A model generated the notes under the pieces. That model was not told where the DNA came from. It did not search any database and saw nothing but the letters and a program-made list of their open reading frames with translations. The translations under genes and the position numbers were made by a program. From Heligmosomoides polygyrus polygyrus (Eukaryota; Nematoda; Chromadorea; Rhabditida; Heligmosomidae), in NCBI GenBank assembly GCA_947396885.1, contig OX377202.1, positions 82,750,408 to 82,814,407 on the forward strand: DNA of 64,000 nt, written 5' to 3'. Of the stretch, positions 56,828 through 64,000 are shown in pieces. Positions within the stretch are counted from its first letter, which is position 1. Each line of letters opens with the position of its first letter.

Positions 56828-57887
56828 TTAGGTTGTCCCGTAAGTCTTCGCCGTTTTTTTCAACGTTTCACTGCAGATTTCGCCGGCGGTCTCTTGCATA
56901 GCGCTGCACAGCTTTCGAAAGAGAATGATTTGCTCTATCAAAACTTGTATTGCATTTCTTTTTCATCACGAACTTTGTCAATTTTTAGGTCGTTGAAGTG
57001 AAAAGTGAAAAAGTGAAAAAGTAGCCATTTGCGCACTTGTTCTCTCCGCTTAGGTTTGTAATTTTTTGCGCAGTTTTTTATAGCACTTAGAAGACAATGT
57101 TCTGAAAATGGACCAACACAATGATTTGTGTTGGTCCTATTTTCTCGCTTGTCCTTTATTGATTTTTAGGCCATCAAATTGGGAATTCCGACTTTCCCGT
57201 CCGAATTTTTACCAAAACTCCGGTTCTGTTGTTGGACTTTTTTTCTTGGTGTTATATGCCGTTTGGAAGAGGATGTCTTGCTCAGTAAGAATTTTTGTCC
57301 CGTTTATTGGCTCACACTGATTTCTGTCGAATATCAACAACTGAAGAAGGAGAAGGAGTTGTTGGTGAAGACGATTTTTCTCTTTTTGGTATTTTGTTGA
57401 TATTCAATAGAAATCAATAAACGCGACAAACACTCTTATAGAGCAAGACATTCTCTTTCGAACGACATATAATAACAACCCAAAAAGTCCAAACACAGAG
57501 CAGGAGCTGTCGGCAAAAATAACCATCCTCCTTCGGACGTCCCAATTTGATGACCTGAAAATCAATAAAGGACAAATTAGCAAATAGCACTAACACATAT
57601 TCTTGTAGCACGGAGCATTTTCTTCGAAATGCTCGAAAAAGCTGCGCAAAAATTACAAACCTAAGCGGAGAGAACAAGTGCGCAAATGGCTACTTTTTCA
57701 CTTTTTCACTTTTCACTTCAACGACCTAAAAATTGACAAAATTCATGGCAAAAAAAGAAATGCAATAAACGATCTGATAGAGCAAATCATTCTCTTTCGA
57801 AAGCTATGCGGCGTTATGCAAGAGACCGCCGGCGAAATCTGCAGTGAATCGTTGAACAAAACGGCGAAGACTTATGGGACGACCTAA
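56828..57887. mobile_element. Palindromic mariner-type MITE, copy 2
   Basis: At 1060 bp it has ends TTAGGTTGTCCCGTAAGTCT and the inverse ending ACGACCTAA, with TA on both sides (56826-56827, 57888-57889). It aligns with copy 1 over its whole length and shares the palindromic organisation. The right flank is an (AAAT)n microsatellite. Confidence 0.8.
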
Positions 57888-57935
57888 TAAATAAATAAAT
57901 AAATAAATAAATAAATCCTAAATAAATAAAACATC
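57886..57935. repeat. (AAAT)n microsatellite
   Basis: About seven AAAT units followed by cctaaataaataaaac, starting at the MITE target TA. Confidence 0.7.
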
Positions 57936-57939
57936 ATAA

Positions 57940-59170
57940 ATAAAACGTGCTGATGCGTCGAATGTTTACTGACTTCTGGCATCTACACTAGCAAGACTCG
58001 TTTTTTCCTTTTAATGAAATCACAGCATGAAGAGGAAGAAGTTTAAACATTGTGGCACAGTGATGATATTCATGAAGATGCATTGCTTGTAATCTTAGCA
58101 TTCTCTAAAATTCTCTTTGAGGTCTTCCATCCAAAAGTGGATTTTCTCGGTTTGGTGAAGAATCATCGAGGCACGGGATTGTTCGCTTCAAGGCAGAAGT
58201 TAGGTTTCCGTTTGTATCACATTGTGGAATCATAGGATTCAGAATTCATGTACTTAATGGGATTTTGCCCTACTAGGTGCGCAAGGGGCGCGACGAGGCA
58301 GGCGGTACCAAGTCAGAGCACTGTCCGCTCCAACTCCCTCTTCAATTCACGTACTCACGTACGCTTTAAGACGCGCATCACTTGCGAGAACTTCTGGCTC
58401 CAGAAATAGTCCTTCCGAATATCCTAAGCCTTCGAACGGTTCCTGTAGAATATCGAATGGCGGTTGGTCCCGATCGCGTCACTCTACGTGTACTTCTCCT
58501 TCTCTGGTGGTGCGTGTGCTGAATCGTCAAAAACATACACACGCCTAGCGGCCAGCGCTGGTTGCGTCACCGGTGACGCAGGCGGGCTCACGTGCAGTCT
58601 TTGTTGCCGGAGAATTTTGGAGTTTTTTGAGGTCGTGGAGTGCGAATCGTTGGGGCAGGCGATGTGTTGAAGCCTCCCCATCCGTTCCGAAATGTTAATG
58701 CGTCCCCTGAACGACTTCCCCGTCAAACGACGTTTGAGAAAGGTGTCAGCGGACCAAAGGGCTGTGCAATTCGGCAGACCAGCACGAACTATACACTGCT
58801 TTCCTTTGCGCAATGAGGAGATGAGATTGCTTCATCAGATGTATTCCTTTTGCTATTCCCGTGACACTTATAGGTGGACCTTACTCCATACTTGAGATTT
58901 TGACCTCTGGTCTTCTCGTCTTGAGAAGCCCGACATTCCGGGAGTATAGTCAGCACTATCCCTGATCCTCAGTCAATTAGCATGCACAACGGCTAAAATA
59001 AAGACTCCCCAAATATTGTTTTGTGGACAGTGAGGAGAACACTATCAAGTTATTCTGTGTGGAGGCGCCGCTAGAGAAGCGAATCGAAGCCGAGTTGAAG
59101 TACAAATAAATCGGCTCCTCAGAGTAGAACAATAAAAAACACTGTTCTCACATAGTTCAGGCTAGAAATC
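57940..59170. other. No assigned gene; GC-rich frame at 58484-58813
   Basis: The minus strand 58484-58813 is open for 109 codons in a GC-richer patch and includes SPPASPVTQPALAARRVYVF and APPEKEK before a GTACAC. It could be a further exon upstream of the PDE3 exon, but the plus strand is also open and the boundaries are poor. Confidence 0.22.
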
Positions 59171-59184
59171 TCTCATTATAGGGA

Positions 59185-59485
59185 TGGAGGATAAAGGGGA
59201 CGTTAGATAACCGCGTTTGAGGTACGTAACGCACTATACATCTACTCCTACAGTCGTGTAGTCAATTTTGAATGCCTCTTTGGTCTACCCAATGACTTGC
59301 GGAGGCCAGCCGACGAACAAATCAGTGCTTTATCTCTCGCAGTCCCAGAGAATCTGATCCAACTTCACAGACCCAGGAGGGGTGGAAGGACTGGTTGGCC
59401 TGGGCGAGGAATCCGAATCAGTAACCTGGAATCGGGTGCATGCAACAGCAGACACTTCGTCCGACTACGCTATCGTCGCGTGTGA
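59185..59485 (-). repeat. tRNA-derived SINE copy with target-like duplication (family 1)
   Basis: Flanked by tcattataggga (59173-59184) and tcattatatgga (59486-59497), one mismatch in 12. The body runs ggataaaggggacg, CCAATGACTTGCGGAGGCCAG, TGGTTGGCCTGGGCGAGG, GAATCCGAATCAGTAACCTGG, CGACTACGCTATCGTCGCG. The accumulated differences in body and duplication suggest an old insertion. Confidence 0.62.
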
Positions 59486-59654
59486 TCATTATATGGAATA
59501 GCGGTTTAGTTTGACTTTGCCCGAAGAGAGAGTGAGATGCTTCTCGTTTCGTAGATTAGATCTGGTCTTTAGTATAAGTGTAGACATATAATATCAATGC
59601 CGATGACTAAATGTGAGAGATCTTAGAAGATGAAACGAAACAAAAAAGAGTAAA

Positions 59655-59725
59655 ATGGCGTAGCGTGGCGCATCCAACAAAAAAAAGAATTGAACAACGC
59701 CGTCCCCTATCCTTTTATCCATAGA
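59655..59725 (+). repeat. SINE family 1 tail fragment
   Basis: GGCGTAGCGTGGCGCATCCAAC, then GAATTGAACAACGCCGTCCC and ctatccttttatcc. Tail only. Confidence 0.5.
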
Positions 59726-60117
59726 AAATGCGGTTCATTAGTTATTCTGTGATCTATACTCTAATTGTGCTGAAGACGAAAATCATCGTGAGTGGTGCGT
59801 CACTGACCTGAGAAGACCTCAGAATGACTCAAAGAGCTTGACTGTTCCCGCCTTCTAATAAAATAAAGAAAAATCGAAATTATAATAGTAGGTTAGCCAT
59901 AACGCTCAAATACTTGAATGGCTCCAATTTTTATTTAAAAAAATGCTTCTAGGCGGGTGCAAACCGCGCAGGCGGAAAAGGCTGTCACATGTGCGTACAA
60001 TGAATCGGCTCAGGGCTCGGGTCGCCCTCAGGCAAAAGCAGTCGTCCTTACAGGCTACCATGAAGGCATAAGACGCTGACAAATCCAACGGCTCTTCACT
60101 GTACGTTCCTTGTACAG

Positions 60118-60190
60118 GCCGCAAACAGCCTCTACGACGCATAAAAATGGAATGTGTGACGCATCCCACTAAGAAATTGATTAATGTCAT
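60118..60190 (+). repeat. SINE family 1 tail fragment
   Basis: GCCTCTACGACGCATAAAAAT, GGAATGTGTGACGCATCCCAC, AAATTGATTAATGTC. Confidence 0.4.
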
Positions 60191-60375
60191 ACCGCTTCAA
60201 CTTCTACGCGCGAAGGGATCAAATGTCCAGTGGGTAAAATGTGCAACAATTTTTGGTGCAAGTTTAGGAGATGATTTCACTCTTCTTTAACATCTATAAA
60301 AATTATACAAAAATGCTCAAAATAAAACAATAAGCACGTTTGCTACATTATAAATCGCAGGTGTAAGTTTAACCC

Positions 60376-60442
60376 ACCGTGATATCCCGCAGAAGTGGAA
60401 TGTGTGGCGCAGTACGGTAAGAATTTGATGAACGGATAAGGT
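60376..60442 (+). repeat. SINE family 1 tail fragment
   Basis: GTGATATCCCGCAGAAGTGG, AATGTGTGGCGCAGTACGG, GATGAACGGATAAGG. It lies 15 bp before a second copy in the same orientation. Confidence 0.45.
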
Positions 60443-60457
60443 GATGTCGTGACCAAT

Positions 60458-60692
60458 GGCGTGTGGTAGCATAGTCGTAGGAGACGCCGGTTGTCGCGCA
60501 AGGTTCTTGGCGCGAATCCCGCCTAGGCCAATCAAGTCTTCCACCCTACTGGGGTCTGCTCATTGCACTACACCTGTTCGAAGAGGTTTAAAACACGACC
60601 TGTCCATCGGCTGGCCACCGCATGTCATCCTGCAGGCCAAAAAAGCATTTAAACTGCCTCCGCGATATCCATTAGAAGTACAATGCGCGACC
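60458..60692 (+). repeat. SINE family 1 copy lacking the tail
   Basis: Head GGCGTGTGGTAGCATAGTCG, B-box region GGCGCGAATCCCGCC, GGCCAATCAAGTCTTCCACC, CATCGGCTGGCCACCGCATG, ATTAGAAGTACAATGCGCGA, and then the match ends. Confidence 0.55.
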
Positions 60693-60699
60693 ATGACTA

Positions 60700-61785
60700 C
60701 GTGGCCCGGGAAAAGGACCTTGACTGACATTTCTCTTCTATTCTTAGGAAGTTTGCGCCAAATATTTATCGAATAAGTATTTTGGCAAAATCCACATAGT
60801 GAAAAGCGTGTGTGGGGCAGGCGGAAGGAGGCGAAGATGCCACATGCGGTCGGGGTTAGAATCGTCCCGAGATCTGGTTAATCATGACTACGGGGTGTGA
60901 GCACCGACACGCCTATGTGCCGCTCGTAGCAGCTCTGTGTGATACAGCAAAAACTGAACGCAATGCGTGCTAGACCTGAAAGGGCATACTTATTTCAAAC
61001 GTCGAACGTCACTACAATTAACCCACGGTCATCCAGTCACGCAGTCACGGGTTCTTGCTGTTGTTAAGACCTGAGACTGAGGTTTCGTCTTGAAAATCGG
61101 CCACTCTTGCGAGTAGGGCTTCAGCCATAAATTATTCGACTCTTGAGCTTTACTGACAGTGAGTCCCTAAAGGAATTCTTTCATTTAGTCAGTAAGCAAT
61201 GGGTCGAAGTTCGGAAGGATTATGCAACCTCCAGTCGAAAACGAAGCCTCTTCTTCACTTTGCGAGAAAAACAGTGTCTGCGCTTGTTTTAGTTCAAATT
61301 TTTCACTTTGACTTTATCTTATGTAGTAGCACATACACCACTGCAAAACCCCATTTTCGAATTAAAAATAAAAGGGCAAGCGTTTGTGCTGCTGCCGATT
61401 ACTGTTAAACTAGACGATCAAAAACGCTGCACGACGTCTGAAGCATGTCTTCTTGATTCCGACGCACACTGAACAAATTCTGGAGCACGAGTTTTGAATT
61501 CCCACGCACGTTGCTCTACTTCTGGAGCACTTGCAAATACAGCGACAACATCCGCCCCCTCATTGGTCCTGAGAGAATGACGCCCCGCCCCGACCGTGAC
61601 AGACAGACGCCCGCCTCGGACACATAGACATCTTAGCCGCTTATTATATGGTAGGATAGGATTAATGAGGACAGATGCTGTAGTTTACCGCTACTGCGCT
61701 ACTCCTTGGGGTCTCCATGTATAATATTTAACTTCCTCAAAGTACGGAAGAGGCAATTATAAAGCGGTGGGTCAAGGTATAAAGC
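60700..61785. other. No recognised gene
   Basis: A faint SINE-head-like block is at about 60808-60880 (GGCGGAAGGAGGCGAAGATG). Otherwise I see nothing that I can support. Confidence 0.35.
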
Positions 61786-61790
61786 GCCCT

Positions 61791-61939
61791 TGCCTAAGGC
61801 CTATGTCATACCATCGCTCACCCCGAGCGACGCCTAATGATATGCAAGTATATCGATCCCATCGCACCGCCCGATCGATATGGGAGCATATCATTAGGCG
61901 TCGCTCGGGGTAAGCGATGGTATGACAAAGGCCTAAGCA
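61791..61939. repeat. Foldback of 149 bp with nested inner stem
   Basis: The left arm TGCCTAAGGCCTATGTCATA...CGACGCCTAATGATATGC pairs with 61886-61939 (GCATATCATTAGGCGTCGCT...). The loop contains a second stem (TATCGATC with GATCGATA). The arms are ~54 bp and nearly perfect. No flanking duplication was identified. Confidence 0.7.
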
Positions 61940-62785
61940 ATGACTTACGGTGAGCACTCGTTTGCTTTTAATTCAACAACTCTCGAGGGACAGAACGATT
62001 AAATACCAGACAGGACCCAAACTTGGAACCGACTCAGATTGTTCACAGGCGGAGTTGCCTGTTCAATGTCCTTGTCAGACTTGCGTCGTAGTGTTCACTT
62101 AGGTAGTTTAATGACTATGTTTTCTCTATTTGCACCGCAAACCCCACGGATGCACAACGCACACGTGACCACTTGCTTCACGCCTTGGCTGTTCCACTTG
62201 ACTTTCTCACCTACGTCATGTCGTCGATGGCTGCCTTTCATACCAAGCGACTGTGTAATGCGTATGAATAAGCGCTGACGTCGTTGTCATCTTTGGACCT
62301 GAGAACACACACCTACTCCAGCTGTGAAAATTACTTTCAGTTCTCATAAGGCGCGAAAAATTTGCTCTCGAAAACTTTTCTAGATCCACGCCGACAACAA
62401 ACTGCTGCAATATTCTGGGTTCTGACACTGCGGGAAGAGATGGAAGCCCTTATAATGCCTGACGAAGACAAACTTCCATTTCAGAGCAAATGGTGGCAAT
62501 TGTGGGCCCTCTAACCGGCAGTTAAACGACGTACAATTTCAAGGTCAGAAGTGCTTAGCACTGGGAACGACCTCACTCGATCAATATCTTTTCTAGAAAA
62601 AATGTGGTTATTCTAGCCGGTGCGACAGCTCCTTGGAGCTGTTGGTTTTGGTGCTAGTGCGAAGTCAATTGAACTGGAGGAAATGGAAGCAGAGGAAGAA
62701 CACACGCTGACCTGGAACTAAATTCAGCCAGGTGCCTGTTGGGTTATGCTCAGTTTCTCACTCGCCATTGCTTGGATTTGACTGC
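61940..62785. other. No recognised feature
   Basis: Short frames only; no motif or repeat boundary seen. Confidence 0.35.
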
Positions 62786-62796
62786 TACTTGCTTCC

Positions 62797-63082
62797 GAGA
62801 CGCATGTAGCGCAGTCGGAGGAGGCGCCGACTGTCGCCTGCACTCGATACCAGGTTCCTGGCTCGGATTTCTGGCCCAGGCCAACCAAGCCTTCCATCCC
62901 TCCGGGGTCGGTGAATTGGTCCCAGACTTGTCTGGGAAGGATAAAGCGCTGATCTGTCCATCGGCTGGCCACCGCAAGTCATTGTATGGCCAAATCGCCT
63001 CCACGTCATCCCGTAGAAGTAGAATGCGTGGCGCATCCCAAAAGGGATTGAGTAACGCCGTCCTTTATCCTTTTTTATCCTT
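62797..63082 (+). mobile_element. tRNA-derived SINE, intact copy with exact target duplication (family 1)
   Basis: Flanked by tacttgcttcc at 62786-62796 and 63083-63093 (exact, 11 bp). Head CGCATGTAGCGCAGTCGGAG with a perfect A box; B-box region CTGGCTCGGATTTCTGGCCC is weaker than in the copy at 26990. Body close to consensus, tail tcctttatccttttttatcc. Confidence 0.78.
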
Positions 63083-63089
63083 TACTTGC

Positions 63090-64000
63090 TTCCTGACCAA
63101 CACCTGTTTGTTTCCATGCTGATCGGTTTTTTCAACTGCAATTTTGTGGCTATGTTCGCCTCTCAAGGTGTTGGTTGACCTTCCAATACTCCGTTCTACA
63201 ACTGCCGACTAGTTTCTTTGCTAAGAAACACATCTCTATTTGGAATATTAAATTAGATAACTAATTTAGTGTGATGTGTTGAAAGCTGAATTAGTGCGGG
63301 TACCTGCCGCTCGTAGTGAGTGCGTTCCACAGCGGAATCCGTCCTCCTTCCATGTTTCGTTTCCTATGTGCTTCTTGCACACAGATCGTTCTCTCCAATG
63401 AACTTCTTCTTACTACTGGGGAATACTACTACTACAGCGCTCAATATGTAGTTGGTCTACTGGTGTTTTTCTCTACTCCTTCAATTCCTTACCTAGTGCT
63501 ACATATGTTGCTAGTTTTTTGCTGTTCTAGGCGCACTTCTGGTGCAGGAATAATTAAATAAATAATAAAATAAACAAATAAAATAAATGATCTGACCAAG
63601 AATTTAAAGGGAATTTAGAAAGCACGACGAAATATAAATGCATGCAGTAATGGAATAGCCATTGCATTTTCGATGCCGCCTGTTGTCTAGAAAAAGGATT
63701 TCAAAAAATAAGCAACTTAGAATAAAGTGATGTAAAACAAATTCCAAGAAGGAAATGAAGTCCCTCTAAGCCGAGGCAACATAGGCTTAAAGGAGGCCAT
63801 CAAACAACACCGATCGCACCTGTTGTAACGTTTCGAAGGCTACATGAACGGCGGCAGATCAGAGAATGCAACGAAACGGTAAATTTTTTGTTCTCGGAAG
63901 GAATTTTGTTGTAGGAGATGAGTATATTATGGGTACAAACTTCAACTACCCCGCCTCCCACTGCATCGTTTTTACTGCTAATCTCACACTACACTCCCCT
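63090..64000. other. No recognised gene; A/T-rich tract at 63548-63590
   Basis: The AAATAAATAATAAAATAAAC tract is the only low-complexity feature. The 81-codon frame at 63316-63561 has a hydrophobic C-terminal half but no family match or splice context. Confidence 0.3.

Noticed and set aside
1..64000. CRISPR array, bacterial operon or phage module
   Set aside because: No regularly spaced short direct repeats with unique spacers, no dense co-directional ORFs and no phage or bacterial motifs were seen. All coding evidence is eukaryotic or retrotransposon-like.

Overview
The window looks like repeat-rich nuclear DNA of a multicellular animal, most likely a nematode and by general impression a strongylid or hookworm-type genome. 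The reasons are AT-rich non-coding DNA with isolated GC-rich exon-sized islands, TTTGCAG-type splice acceptors, RTE-type and mariner-type transposons, frequent poly-C/poly-G tracts, and no bacterial-style gene packing. The species assignment is inference.

Host coding content is sparse. The only host exon whose family I recognise is at 51772-51897 on the minus strand. It matches the conserved N-terminal regulatory segment of PDE3-type cyclic nucleotide phosphodiesterases and has a clean acceptor and donor. A second exon candidate lies about 1.1 kb upstream on the same strand (52867-53019). Other exon-like islands, mostly minus strand (7974-8139, 28075-28162, 26409-26501, 34295-34550, 37325-37430, 5485-5597, 2144-2320) plus 51-394 and 16970-17800 on the plus strand, have coding-like composition and partial splice signals but no recognised family. 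Much of the window may be intron or flank of one or more long minus-strand genes, loaded with transposons.

The main content is mobile DNA, in layers. (1) 11362-15850 is a roughly 1.34 kb near-perfect palindromic element split exactly at its centre of symmetry by a full-length-sized RTE-clade retrotransposon (12035-15167, 14-bp target duplication, one apparent frameshift). (2) A foldback family of at least six copies has inverted ends that are arrays of a ~21-bp tandem unit (905-1675, 4625-5425, 18560-19115, 26826-27872, 33225-34252, 43605-44335). (3) A tRNA-derived SINE family of about 290 bp has A and B boxes and a TTATCC-repeat tail. There are more than a dozen full or partial copies, three with visible target duplications. 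(4) A second tRNA-like SINE family (10893-11132, 41906-42393, about 50898-51150) includes an inverted dimer. (5) Mariner sequences: a complete but dead element at 39285-40531, a transposase 3' remnant at 29100-30088, and two full-length palindromic mariner-type MITEs (48096-49158, 56828-57887). The first MITE interrupts a CR1/Jockey-like LINE fragment whose reading frame continues across the insertion. (6) Several unrelated small foldbacks and perfect palindromes lie at 9784, 20141, 38244, 52172, 56434 and 61791.

The insertions give a relative history: SINE into foldback element, RTE into palindrome, MITE into LINE. I see no CRISPR array, operon or plasmid-like feature, and no confidently functional RNA gene.
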